The notes beneath the pieces were generated by a model. The model was not told where the DNA came from and did no database searches. It worked only from the letters and a program-made list of their open reading frames with translations. From Streptomyces sp. CCM_MD2014 (GTDB lineage Bacteria > Actinomycetota > Actinomycetes > Streptomycetales > Streptomycetaceae): 64,000 nt of DNA. The stretch spans positions 5,332,001 through 5,396,000 of the forward strand of contig NZ_CP009754.1 of assembly GCF_000772045.1 (NCBI RefSeq). Reading direction: 5' to 3'. Position numbers and translations under genes: made by a program. This document shows, in pieces, positions 53,426 through 62,358 of this stretch. Within the stretch, counting starts at the first letter, position 1. Each line of letters opens with the position of its first letter.

Positions 53426-53471
53426 GCACGGCTTCGCCGCGCGGCGCGGGGGCTCCGCCACCCGCACCCCC

Positions 53472-54767
53472 TCACCGGGACCGCTCGGCCGGGAGCAAGG
53501 TCAGGAGCAGGGCGATGGCCGCCGCCGTGACCGGGACGGTGTAGGCGGCGGTGGGGGAGACGTGTTCCACCGTCCAGCCGCCCGCCGCGCTGCCGCAGGC
53601 GATCCCGCCGAGGAGGCCGGTCACCGCGAGGGTCATGCCCTCGTTCAGGCGGCCCTCCGGCGTGCGGCGCTGGACCAGGGTCATCGTGGTGACCATCGTC
53701 GGGGCCGTCGCCATCCCGCCGACCAGCAGCGTGAGCGCCAGCAGGGGCAGGGAGCCGCTGAGGGAGGCCGCGAGCAGGGGCAGGACCAGCAGGGCCGTCA
53801 TCGCGGCCACGCACCACGGCAGGCGGTGCTCGGCCGGTCCGGCCGGCTTGAGCGCGCCGTAGAGCAGGCCCGCGGCGCAGGAACCGGCCGCCTGCAGGGC
53901 GAGCACCGCACCGGCCGCCGCGCGGTGACCCTGTGCGTCCGCGAACGCGATCGTGACGACCTCCATCGCGCCGAAGATCCCGCCCATCGCCAGGCACACC
54001 ACCAGCAGGGGCGGGATGCCCGGCGCCCGGAAGGGTGCCTTCGCCGTCGGGCGCGGGCGGGCCGGCGGCTCGGTCGAACGCTGGGCGGCGAACAGCAGCA
54101 TGCCGGTCACCAGCAGCACCACGCCCACGAGCGTGCCCGCCTCGGGAAACAGCGCCGTGCACAGGAACGCCGCGAGGACGGGGCCGAGCATGTAGCACAA
54201 CTCGTCCGTGGCCTGCTCGAAGGAGTTCGCGGTGTGCAGCGCGTCCGCGTCGCCCTTCAGCAGGTGGGACCAGCGGGCGCGGGCCATGCCGCCGGTGTTG
54301 GGGGTCGTCGCCGTGGCGGCGTACGCGGCGAACAGGGTCCAGGCCGGCGCCCCGTACCGCACGCACAGCAGCAGGGCGACGGAGCCCAGCGCGGCGAACA
54401 GGGTGGCGGGTACGGCCACCCGCGCCTGGCCGTACCGGTCCACGAGCCGCGCGGTCCACGGGGCGACCAGTGCCGTCGCCGCCAGTCCCGTCGCGGTGAC
54501 GGCGCCGGCGAGGGCGTACGAACCACGGGTGCCGGCGATCATCACCACCGCGCTCACGCTGAACATGCCCATGGGCAGCCGGGCGATGAGGTTCCCGGTC
54601 GTGAAGCCGCGTGCACCGGGTGTGGACAGGAGGCGCCGGTACGGGCCCGGCGGGCGGCGCCGGGTGCGTGGGCGGAAGTCGGCCGCGACCACGGTGTCCG
54701 CGGTGACGGCCAGGAAGGGGGCGGGGGAAGCGGGGCGGGACGGGTGCGCGGAGGTCGGTTGCGGCAT
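53472..54767 (-). CDS. MFS transporter, probable drug/metabolite exporter
   Basis: Encodes 431 aa. After a 50-residue cytoplasmic N-terminus there are about twelve membrane segments. The loop after segment 2 reads APWTARLVDRYGQAR, the MFS motif A region. A second-half loop RRTPEGRLNEGMTLAVTG is typical of MFS_1 proteins with an unassigned substrate. The start is the ATG at 54767 (MPQPTSAHPS) with GGTGGA upstream. It is divergent from a LysR gene across 83 bp, so that regulator probably controls it. Confidence 0.87.
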   Translation of the reverse strand: MPQPTSAHPSRPASPAPFLAVTADTVVAADFRPRTRRRPPGPYRRLLSTPGARGFTTGNLIARLPMGMFSVSAVVMIAGTRGSYALAGAVTATGLAATALVAPWTARLVDRYGQARVAVPATLFAALGSVALLLCVRYGAPAWTLFAAYAATATTPNTGGMARARWSHLLKGDADALHTANSFEQATDELCYMLGPVLAAFLCTALFPEAGTLVGVVLLVTGMLLFAAQRSTEPPARPRPTAKAPFRAPGIPPLLVVCLAMGGIFGAMEVVTIAFADAQGHRAAAGAVLALQAAGSCAAGLLYGALKPAGPAEHRLPWCVAAMTALLVLPLLAASLSGSLPLLALTLLVGGMATAPTMVTTMTLVQRRTPEGRLNEGMTLAVTGLLGGIACGSAAGGWTVEHVSPTAAYTVPVTAAAIALLLTLLPAERSR

Positions 54768-54850
54768 GGGTCCACCGTCGCCCGGGGGTGATCCGGCGGT
54801 CCAACACCTACTCCGTGGCCATTGACGCAACCCCGTTGTAAATTCACCGG
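54768..54850. promoter_or_regulatory. Divergent MFS/LysR promoter region with LysR-type site candidate
   Basis: The 83-bp gap includes CAAC-CCC-GTTG (about 54828-54838) within an AT-richer stretch. This short dyad is a candidate LysR binding site overlapping both promoters. Confidence 0.4.
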
Positions 54851-55822
54851 ATGCCCGCACCCGCCCACCTCGATCCCCGCCTCCTGCGCGCCTTCGTCAC
54901 CGTCGCCGAGGAACTGCACTTCACCCGCGCCGCCGCCCGGCTCTACGTCGCCCAGCAGGCGCTCAGCAGGGACGTGCGGCGCCTGGAGCGGGAGTTGGGG
55001 GCCGAGCTGTTCGTCCGCACCACCCGGCAGGTGACGCCGACGGCCGACGGAGAGCGGCTGCTGCCGTACGCCCGCCGGGTCCTCCAGGCGCAGGACGACC
55101 TGCTCGCCGCCTTCGGACAGGCCCGCCCGCTGCTCGTCGACCTCAACTCCCCGGGGCTGGTCACCGGCCGCCTCGTCCTGGAGCGGGCCCGTTCGCTCAC
55201 GCCCGAGCTGGAGCTGATGGCACGCTACGAGAGCGGACTGACCCACGCCGCCGGAGAACTGGTCGCGGGCCGCCTCGACGCCTCCTTCGGCCGGTTCGCG
55301 GGGCTGCCCGCGGCGTTGCGGGCGGGGCTCGGCCACCAGCCGGTGCGCTACGAGCCCATGGCGGTCGTACTGCCCGAGGACCACCCGCTGGCCCGGCTGA
55401 CGGAGGTGCCGCTGACCGCGCTCGCCGGGGAGAGCGTGTACGCCGGGGCCGGCAACCCGCGCACACCGGAGTGGACCGACCTCGCCCACCTCCTCTTCGA
55501 GGGGCGCGGCATCCGGGTGGCGTCCCCCGCGCCGCTGGCGATCGGCGAGGAGGAGTTCCAGCGCATCATGGACAAGACGCGCAACCCGATCCTCGCCGTG
55601 CGGAGCTTTCCGGCCATGCCTTCGACGGTGGTACGGCCGCTCGTCGACCCCGTGCCGCTCTCGCCTGTGTCGCTCGTGTGGCGCAAGGGACTGGTGCATC
55701 CCGCGCTCGACGCGCTGCGCCGGGCAGCGTCCCAGGTCGCGACCGAAAAGGGTTGGTTGGAGGTTCCCGACGGGGGATGGATTCCGGCCGCCGACGCCGC
55801 TGTGATGTCTGTCCACAAGTGA
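54851..55822 (+). CDS. LysR-family transcriptional regulator
   Basis: Encodes 323 aa. The N-terminal helix-turn-helix (about 8-66) reads LLRAFVTVAEELHFTRAA, then RLYVAQQALSRDVRRLERELG and LFVRTTRQVTPTADGERLL. The LysR substrate-binding domain follows (about 95-310). It is slightly longer than average at the C-terminus. It should control the divergent MFS exporter and itself; the effector is unknown. The ATG at 54851 is preceded by an AT-rich region and only weak Shine-Dalgarno pairing. Confidence 0.93.
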   Translation: MPAPAHLDPRLLRAFVTVAEELHFTRAAARLYVAQQALSRDVRRLERELGAELFVRTTRQVTPTADGERLLPYARRVLQAQDDLLAAFGQARPLLVDLNSPGLVTGRLVLERARSLTPELELMARYESGLTHAAGELVAGRLDASFGRFAGLPAALRAGLGHQPVRYEPMAVVLPEDHPLARLTEVPLTALAGESVYAGAGNPRTPEWTDLAHLLFEGRGIRVASPAPLAIGEEEFQRIMDKTRNPILAVRSFPAMPSTVVRPLVDPVPLSPVSLVWRKGLVHPALDALRRAASQVATEKGWLEVPDGGWIPAADAAVMSVHK

Positions 55823-55979
55823 CACGCGGCCACCACACATCCCCCGCGTGCGCTACATTCTTTGCCTGAGCACGGTGTGATACAGGGGGCGCTCGAACCT
55901 GGTGGGGGCCGGTCCGGCCGACGAGTGCTCGGAGTCGTATGCGCACCCGGAAGTGTTCCGTGGGGGGAAGTGCGCACGC

Positions 55980-57596
55980 GTGAAGAATTGGCAAAAAGAC
56001 GCCCAACCGGAGTGGCACGATGTCGAGTCCGGGGCTCGTGATCTCTCGGAGGCAGGACGACATGCTGACGCCACCGAGGTGCTGCCTCCGACCCGGGCCT
56101 TCCCTCCGGCTGGGGGGTCCCCGATGAGCGCGAGCCGGCCCGCCGGGTTCGACGGGCCCGACAGGTCCGATTCCAGAGGTTCTTCTGGTTCCTCCGGTCC
56201 TTCTGTTCCCTCCGGTTCTTGGGGTTCCTCGGGTTCCTCGGGTTCTTCCGGTTCCGCCGGGGCCCCGTCGGGTCCGGGGTGGTTCGGGGATCCCGGCGCG
56301 GGCCCGCGCGGCCGCGGGAGTTCCGCCGCGGACCGGACGGAGATCCTCGGTGCCCGAATAGGCGGCCACGGTCGCCGTGTTCCGGGCCCGGACCCGTCCG
56401 CCCAGGGCCGGATAACCTGGGGCACCACCGACCCCGCCGGGGCGAGCCCCGGCAACTTCGCCCCCAGCCACGGCCCGACCGACGCCGTTCCCGGCAACGC
56501 GGCCCCGGGGCCCGACCTGTTCGGCAAGGCCCCGCACGCAGCCCCCGCGCCCGGCGCCGCCCACCACGCCCACGGCGCCGCCCACGGCACAGGCGCCGCC
56601 CAGGACCCCGACCGGACGGACGTCCTCCCGTCGGCCGGTCCCACCCGCGCCTTCCCCGCACCCGCGCCCATACCCCCGCCCGGCCCCGCCACCGCCGCAC
56701 TCCGCGATCCCTGGCAGGAGCTGCCGGACACGGACGGCGACGCGGGCCCCGGCACCGGAGCCGCCGGTCACACCCACGACCCGCACGAGGTCACGGTCCA
56801 GCTCGACGCCGTCCACCTCGGCGACGGCCAGCTCCTGCGCGCCGACCGCGGACACCGCAAGAGCGGCCCCGAGCCCTCCGAAGGCCCCGTCTTCGTCGAC
56901 GCGTCGGGCCGCCGCAGCCGCCTGTACCGCCGCCTTGGCATCGTCGTCGGCATCGCCTGCGCGGTCTACGCCGTAGTCATCGTCTCCACGCTGCTCTCCG
57001 GCAACTCCGACGCCCCCTGGATGCCCGTACCGGGCCAGCAGGAGGGCGCCCCGGCCGGCCAGGTCGACACCAGCCCGCTGCCCTCGGAGTCGGCGCAGCC
57101 CTCCGGCGCCGCCGTCCCGCAGACCAGCCCCTCGGCCGACGCCGGCACGGCGACCGCACCGGGTGCCGGGGCACCCGCGTCCGGTACGTCCGGCGTCACC
57201 GGCGGCACCGCGGAGCAGCCCGGCACCAGCACCGGCCCGCAGTCCTCGGCGTCCGGGACCGGCCGGAACCCGGGCGGTTCCGGCGCGACCGGCCCCGACC
57301 CGGCACAGTCGACGCGGGCCTCGACCCCGGCCACCACGGACCCGTCGACGCCGGCAGGCGGCGACACCCCCGCCGGCCCGACCGAACCCACCGGCGGCTC
57401 CACCACGGACGCCGGCCCGGGCGAGGGCGGCACCAACCCCAACGGCGCGGGCGGCCCGGACCCCGTCGCGGGCCCGGCCGGCGCCCCCGTCGTGGCCGCC
57501 GGCCCGGCCGGCACCGCCACGTCGTCCTCCTCCGACTCCTCCGATTCCGCCGCTTCTTCCGACTCCCTTTCCCTGTCCCCGGAGAACACCCTCTGA
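55980..57596 (+). CDS. matA: MatA-like membrane protein of the mycelial-aggregation locus
   Basis: Encodes 538 aa. The N-terminal 310 residues are disordered, rich in Ser, Gly, Pro and Ala, with short conserved pieces (ATEVLPPTRAFPPAGG, DEVTVQLDAVHLGDGQLL-like). One membrane helix lies at about 319-340 (LGIVVGIACAVYAVVIVSTLL). The outside part is a Ser/Thr/Gly/Pro-rich tail of about 190 residues. It has no catalytic motif. The start GTG 55980 (VKNWQKDAQPEW) has GGGGGGAAG upstream; ATG 56124 is an alternative. Its stop shares a base with the matB start (TGATG). From gene order it corresponds to matA, which works with matB in producing an extracellular glycan; the name is by synteny. Confidence 0.72.
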   Translation: MKNWQKDAQPEWHDVESGARDLSEAGRHADATEVLPPTRAFPPAGGSPMSASRPAGFDGPDRSDSRGSSGSSGPSVPSGSWGSSGSSGSSGSAGAPSGPGWFGDPGAGPRGRGSSAADRTEILGARIGGHGRRVPGPDPSAQGRITWGTTDPAGASPGNFAPSHGPTDAVPGNAAPGPDLFGKAPHAAPAPGAAHHAHGAAHGTGAAQDPDRTDVLPSAGPTRAFPAPAPIPPPGPATAALRDPWQELPDTDGDAGPGTGAAGHTHDPHEVTVQLDAVHLGDGQLLRADRGHRKSGPEPSEGPVFVDASGRRSRLYRRLGIVVGIACAVYAVVIVSTLLSGNSDAPWMPVPGQQEGAPAGQVDTSPLPSESAQPSGAAVPQTSPSADAGTATAPGAGAPASGTSGVTGGTAEQPGTSTGPQSSASGTGRNPGGSGATGPDPAQSTRASTPATTDPSTPAGGDTPAGPTEPTGGSTTDAGPGEGGTNPNGAGGPDPVAGPAGAPVVAAGPAGTATSSSSDSSDSAASSDSLSLSPENTL

Positions 57597-59803
57597 TGGC
57601 ACCTCGCACCCGCCGTCACGGGGCCGCGCGCAGCGCCCGTGAGGGCTCCCGCCGTCGCCTGCCGTTGCGCCTGCTGCTTCCGCTGCTCCTCCTGGTCGCC
57701 CTGGTGGCGATGCTCATGCTGCGCGGATACGTGCACAGCGAGATCCTCGCCGACCACCGCGTCCAGCCGCCCGCCGCCACCACCGACGTACCCGAGAAGA
57801 TCCTCGAGGGCGGTCCGGTCATCGACACGCGCGGCGGCCGCACCGACAGCCTCAGCGTGCCCGACCACCGGCTCGTCCTCACCTTCGACGACGGACCGGA
57901 CCCGACCTGGACGCCACGCGTCCTCGACGTGCTGAAGAAGCACGACGCGCACGCGGTCTTCTTCGTCACCGGCACCATGGCCTCCCGCTACCCCGACCTC
58001 GTCCAGCGCATGGTCGACGAGGGCCACGAGGTGGGCCTGCACACCTTCAACCACCCCGACCTCTCCTTCCAGTCCAAGAAGCGCATCGACTGGGAGCTGT
58101 CGCAGAACCAGCTGGCGCTCACCGGCGCGGCCGGCGTGCGCACCTCGCTGTTCCGTCCGCCGTACTCCTCCTTCGCCGACGCCATGGACAACAAGTCCTG
58201 GCCGGTCACCGAGTACATCGGCAGCCGCGGCTACCTCACCGTCGTCAACAACACCGACAGCGAGGACTGGAAAAAGCCCGGCGTCGACGAGATCATCCGC
58301 CGGGCCACCCCGCACGGCGGCAAGGGCGCCATCGTCCTGATGCACGACTCCGGCGGCGACCGCCACCAGACCGTGCAGGCCCTGGACAGGTTCCTGCCGG
58401 ACCTGAAGAAGAAGGGCTACGAGTTCGACAACCTCACCGAGGCCCTGGACGCGCCCAGCGCCATGACCCCGGTGACCGGCGCCGAACTGTGGAAGGGCAG
58501 GGCTTGGGTCTTCCTGGTCCAGGCGTCGGAGCACCTCACCGACGTCCTGGTGGTGGGCCTGGCGGTCATCGGCACGCTGGTCATCGGACGCTTCGGCATG
58601 ATGCTGCTCCTGTCCGGCGTCCACGCCCGCAGGGTGCGCCGCAGACGCTTCCGCTGGGGCCCGGCGGTCACCGAACCGGTGACGGTGCTGGTCCCGGCGT
58701 ACAACGAGGCCAAGTGCATCGAGAACACGGTGCGTTCCCTGGTGGCCAGCGACCACCCGGTCGAGGTCATCGTCGTCGACGACGGCTCCAGCGACGGCAC
58801 CGCACGCATCGTGGAGGGGCTCGGCCTGCCGGGCGTCCGGGTGATCCGGCAGCTCAACGCGGGCAAGCCGGCCGCGCTCAACCGGGGTCTGGCCAACGCC
58901 CGTCACGACATCGTCGTGATGATGGACGGCGACACCGTCTTCGAGCCCTCCACCGTGCGTGAACTCGTCCAGCCCTTCGGCGACCCGAAGGTGGGCGCCG
59001 TGGCCGGCAACGCGAAGGTCGGCAACAAGGACAGCCTCATCGGCGCCTGGCAGCACATCGAGTACGTGATGGGCTTCAACCTGGACCGCCGGATGTACGA
59101 CGTCCTCGGCTGCATGCCGACCATCCCCGGCGCGGTCGGCGCCTTCCGCCGCTCCGCCCTGGAGCCCATCGGCGGCATGAGCGACGACACGCTCGCCGAG
59201 GACACCGACGTCACCATGGCGCTGCACCGGGCGGGCTGGCGGGTCGTCTACGCCGAGAACGCCCGCGCCTGGACCGAGGCCCCGGAGTCCGTCAGCCAGC
59301 TGTGGTCCCAGCGCTACCGCTGGTCGTACGGCACGATGCAGGCCATCTGGAAGCACCGCCGCGCGGTGATCGAGAAGGGGCCCTCGGGCCGCTTCGGCCG
59401 GGTGGGGCTGCCCTTCGTCTCGCTGTTCATGGTCGTGGCCCCGCTGCTGGCCCCGCTGATCGACGTCTTCCTGCTCTACGGCCTCGTCTTCGGCCCGACC
59501 GACAAGACGATCGTGGCGTGGCTGGGCGTCCTCGCCATCCAGGCGGTGTGCGCGGCGTACGCCTTCCGGCTCGACCGGGAGAAGCTGACCCCGCTCATCT
59601 CGCTGCCCCTCCAGCAGATCCTGTACCGCCAGATCATGTACGTGGTGCTGCTCCAGTCCTGGATCACGGCGCTCACCGGCGGCCGGCTGCGCTGGCAGAA
59701 GCTGCGGCGCAGCGGCGGTGTGTCCGCGCCGCCGCCCGGTGCCGACGGAGTACCGCCCCAGCGGCGCTCCGGCGCCATGGACGGGAGGCGGCCGGTCGGA
59801 TGA
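57596..59803 (+). CDS. matB: Bifunctional polysaccharide deacetylase / processive glycosyltransferase (MatB-like)
   Basis: Encodes 735 aa. After an N-terminal membrane helix (about 23-43) comes a NodB deacetylase domain with T96-F-D98-D-G-P-D, metal-binding H149-TFN-H153, RPPYS and IVLMHDSGG. A second helix (about 318-340) leads to a GT2 domain: VTVLVPAYNEAKCIENTV, VVDDGSSDGT, MMDGDT, DTDVTMAL and QRYRWSYG (the QxxRW processivity motif), followed by membrane helices. This fuses the activities of PgaB-like deacetylase and PgaC-like poly-N-acetylglucosamine synthase. It fits the S. coelicolor/lividans mat locus responsible for pellet-forming extracellular aminoglycan. The stop overlaps the acyltransferase start (ATGA). 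Confidence 0.88.
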   Translation: MAPRTRRHGAARSAREGSRRRLPLRLLLPLLLLVALVAMLMLRGYVHSEILADHRVQPPAATTDVPEKILEGGPVIDTRGGRTDSLSVPDHRLVLTFDDGPDPTWTPRVLDVLKKHDAHAVFFVTGTMASRYPDLVQRMVDEGHEVGLHTFNHPDLSFQSKKRIDWELSQNQLALTGAAGVRTSLFRPPYSSFADAMDNKSWPVTEYIGSRGYLTVVNNTDSEDWKKPGVDEIIRRATPHGGKGAIVLMHDSGGDRHQTVQALDRFLPDLKKKGYEFDNLTEALDAPSAMTPVTGAELWKGRAWVFLVQASEHLTDVLVVGLAVIGTLVIGRFGMMLLLSGVHARRVRRRRFRWGPAVTEPVTVLVPAYNEAKCIENTVRSLVASDHPVEVIVVDDGSSDGTARIVEGLGLPGVRVIRQLNAGKPAALNRGLANARHDIVVMMDGDTVFEPSTVRELVQPFGDPKVGAVAGNAKVGNKDSLIGAWQHIEYVMGFNLDRRMYDVLGCMPTIPGAVGAFRRSALEPIGGMSDDTLAEDTDVTMALHRAGWRVVYAENARAWTEAPESVSQLWSQRYRWSYGTMQAIWKHRRAVIEKGPSGRFGRVGLPFVSLFMVVAPLLAPLIDVFLLYGLVFGPTDKTIVAWLGVLAIQAVCAAYAFRLDREKLTPLISLPLQQILYRQIMYVVLLQSWITALTGGRLRWQKLRRSGGVSAPPPGADGVPPQRRSGAMDGRRPVG

Positions 59804-61182
59804 CCACCCCGCCGTTCGAGCCGACGCGGCCGTACCCCGCCGCGCCCGTCCCGCCCCCAGCGCCCGTCCCGGCCGGCTCCGCGCCGGCCGCCACCCGGAG
59901 AGCCCCGCACGTGACCGCACCACCGTCCCCCTACCTGCCCGCCGGCGCGGACCCGGCCGCCCTGTCCGCCCAGTCCGCGTCGCCCGCCCCGGTGGGCCCG
60001 GCCGTGCCCCCGGAGAAGCAGGCCCGGCGCGGTCCCGTCCGGGACCGGTACTTCGACCTGCTCCGGGCGGTGGCCCTCTTCCGCGTGGTCCTCTACCACC
60101 TGATGGGCTGGGCCTGGCTGCCGGTGGTGTTCCCGTCCATGGGCGTCATGTTCGCCCTCGCGGGCAACCTGATGGCCCGCAGCCTCAAGCGTCCGGCCGT
60201 CCAGGTCGTCCGCAGCCGCATGCGCCGCCTGCTGCCGCCGCTGTGGCTGCTGGGAGCCGTGGGCGTGACCGGCATGGTGCTGCAGGGCTGGGGACCGAAC
60301 GAGGACGGGCATCCGGGCTGGTGGTGGTTCCACCTCCTCTACTGGATCCTGCCGCTGAGCGATCCGCCGTTCGCCGAGAGCGTGCCGGGCATCCACGGCA
60401 TCCTGGGCGAGGACTGGGCCGGGGAACTCGCCGGGCCGCTCTGGTACATCCGCGCCTACCTCTGGTATGTGCTGCTCTCCCCGGTCCTGCTGCGCGCGCT
60501 GCGGGCCCTGCCCTGGCTGACGATCCTGGCGCCGCTCGCCCTGTCGGCCGCCTTCCAGTTCGGCTACCTGAACCTGCCGGGCGAGCGCTTCCCGTCCGCG
60601 CTCACCGACTTCAGCACCTTCGGCGCCTGCTGGATCCTCGGCATGGCCCACCAGGAAGGCATCCTGAAGCGGCTGCCGCGCTACGTGGTGCCCTCGGTGG
60701 CGCCGGTGATCGCCGCGCTCGGGCTCTGGTACGCCTTCCGCGAGGGCTTCAACACCGGGTACGACCTGGACTCCATCCCCTTCGCCCAGGCCGTCTGGTC
60801 CTTCGCGACGGTGCTGCTGCTCCTGCACGTCAGCCCGTCGTGGACCGAGTGGCCGCGACGGCTGCGCCGCTGGGACCGGCTGATCACCCTGCTCAACTCC
60901 CGCGCGGTGACGATCTACCTGTGGCACAACATCTGCATCCTCGTCGCGGCCACGCTCTGGGACCAGCTGTGGGGCTTCGAGGTCATGTACGAGAACGTCC
61001 CGTGGCTGCTGGAGAGCCCCTGGCCGGTCCTGGTCATCGCCTGGCTGCTCATCGGGAGCTGCATCGTCTGGTTCGGGTGGATGGAGGACGTGGCCGCCAA
61101 GCGCAGGCCCCAGCTGTGGCCGGACGGCGGCAGGCGCCCGGCACCGAAGCGGTCCGGGGCCCGCGCCGCGCACCGGGGCTGA
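59800..61182 (+). CDS. Acyltransferase family 3 membrane protein
   Basis: Encodes 460 aa. A 90-residue Pro/Ala-rich cytoplasmic N-terminus precedes about ten membrane helices. Signatures of Acyl_transf_3 proteins are RDRYFDLLRAVALFRVVLYH (family start motif with His), MFALAGNLMARSL, PLWYIRAYLWYVL and ITLLNSRAVTIYLWHN. These enzymes move acetyl or succinyl groups onto surface carbohydrates. Its ATG overlaps the matB stop, so it is translationally coupled and probably modifies the MatB-made polymer, for example by O-acylation. That function is inferred from position only. Confidence 0.87.
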   Translation: MTTPPFEPTRPYPAAPVPPPAPVPAGSAPAATRRAPHVTAPPSPYLPAGADPAALSAQSASPAPVGPAVPPEKQARRGPVRDRYFDLLRAVALFRVVLYHLMGWAWLPVVFPSMGVMFALAGNLMARSLKRPAVQVVRSRMRRLLPPLWLLGAVGVTGMVLQGWGPNEDGHPGWWWFHLLYWILPLSDPPFAESVPGIHGILGEDWAGELAGPLWYIRAYLWYVLLSPVLLRALRALPWLTILAPLALSAAFQFGYLNLPGERFPSALTDFSTFGACWILGMAHQEGILKRLPRYVVPSVAPVIAALGLWYAFREGFNTGYDLDSIPFAQAVWSFATVLLLLHVSPSWTEWPRRLRRWDRLITLLNSRAVTIYLWHNICILVAATLWDQLWGFEVMYENVPWLLESPWPVLVIAWLLIGSCIVWFGWMEDVAAKRRPQLWPDGGRRPAPKRSGARAAHRG

Positions 61183-61263
61183 CGTGTGTCGGCCCTCCGT
61201 GCGAGACTGCCCCGGTTGCGGAAGTGAACAGGGTGGCGTGAGCCGGTCAGGGGGAGCAGCGGG

Positions 61264-62226
61264 ATGAGCAAGCGGCAGACGCAGCGCATGCTGCAGTTGA
61301 TGGCGAGCGGGGAGCCGGTCCAGCTCACGAGCCGGATGTCGTCCGTGAAGAAGCTCGCCAAACTCGCCTTCGTCGCCCAGCAGTTCGGGTACGAGTACGC
61401 GGACGTGCGCCAGAGCGGGGGGAACAACGCCGCGCTCACCATGCTGCTCGTCCCCGACCCGAGCCCGCAGGCCCGCACCCGGGCCGCGCAGAACTGGGCG
61501 CAGTACCCGAACGCCGGTGACGGCGTGTCGCTGCCGCCGCTCGTGCCGGACGCCTTCGAACTCCTCAAGGCGCGGATCAACTTCGACCTCACCGGCAAGA
61601 ACGCCCAGAAGAACATGGGCTACGGCGCGCTCGGCGGCACCATCGCCTGTGTGGTCATCGCCTTCCGCGAAGGCGGTTCGTCCGACGACTTCGTCATCTC
61701 CGGGATCATCTGGCTGGTCCTCATGGCGGCCCTGGGCCTCGGCTTCCTCGTCACCCGCAAGCGCAACGCCAAGTTCGCGGCCCGGCTGCAGGCCGCCGGA
61801 TTCGTGCCGATGACCGACGAGACGGGGCGGGTGCGGTACCTGCCGCCCGGCGGACAGCTGCCGGGGCACGGGAACCCGTTCGCCGGCACCGCGCCCGGCG
61901 GCTACGGCCAGCCGGCCCCCGGCCAGTACGCCCCCCAGCCGCCGCAGCAGCAGCCGTACGGCGGGCCGCAGCAGGCCCCCCAGCCGTACGCACCGCAGCA
62001 GGCTCCCCAGCCGTACGCACCGCAGCAGGCGCCGCAGGCCCAGCCGCCCTACGCGCCTCCGCAGGGCCGGCAGCCGTATCCGCCGCAGCAGGCCCCGCAG
62101 GCCCCGCAGCCGTACGGCCAGCCGCAGCAGCAGCCCTACGCACCCCCGCAGCCGCAGCAGCCGTACCCGCCGCAGGGCCACCCGCAGCAGAACCCGCACT
62201 GGCAGCCCCGGCCTCCGCAGGGCTGA
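61264..62226 (+). CDS. Pro/Gln-rich membrane protein of unknown function
   Basis: Encodes 320 aa. The N-terminal 110 residues (MSKRQTQRMLQLMASGEPV) are soluble and have no motif I recognise. Two membrane helices lie at about 119-133 and 142-161. The C-terminal 120 residues are a Pro/Gln/Tyr-rich tail with repeats such as QQAPQPYAP, probably disordered. Similar tails occur on many Streptomyces envelope proteins and may mediate assembly contacts. GGGGGAGC upstream serves as ribosome-binding site. A hairpin terminator follows. Confidence 0.8.
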   Translation: MSKRQTQRMLQLMASGEPVQLTSRMSSVKKLAKLAFVAQQFGYEYADVRQSGGNNAALTMLLVPDPSPQARTRAAQNWAQYPNAGDGVSLPPLVPDAFELLKARINFDLTGKNAQKNMGYGALGGTIACVVIAFREGGSSDDFVISGIIWLVLMAALGLGFLVTRKRNAKFAARLQAAGFVPMTDETGRVRYLPPGGQLPGHGNPFAGTAPGGYGQPAPGQYAPQPPQQQPYGGPQQAPQPYAPQQAPQPYAPQQAPQAQPPYAPPQGRQPYPPQQAPQAPQPYGQPQQQPYAPPQPQQPYPPQGHPQQNPHWQPRPPQG

Positions 62227-62233
62227 CCGCGAT

Positions 62234-62263
62234 CTCTCACCGGCCACCGGCGCCGGGTGAGAG
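62234..62263 (+). terminator. Hairpin terminator after the Pro/Gln-rich protein gene
   Basis: CTCTCACC (62234-62241) pairs with GGTGAGAG (62256-62263) with further GC pairing inside. It begins 7 bp after the stop. Confidence 0.7.
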
Positions 62264-62358
62264 CGACGTTCCCTCCCGGTCATCCACAGCCCCACCGGCC
62301 CGAAACGCGTCCCGCCTAGCGTCGGCGCGACCGAGTTGTGGAGCACCGTGGAGGCGTC

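Noticed and set aside
53199..53467. Open frames overlapping tmRNA
   Set aside because: They overlap the 3' part of ssrA and its terminator and have no independent coding evidence.
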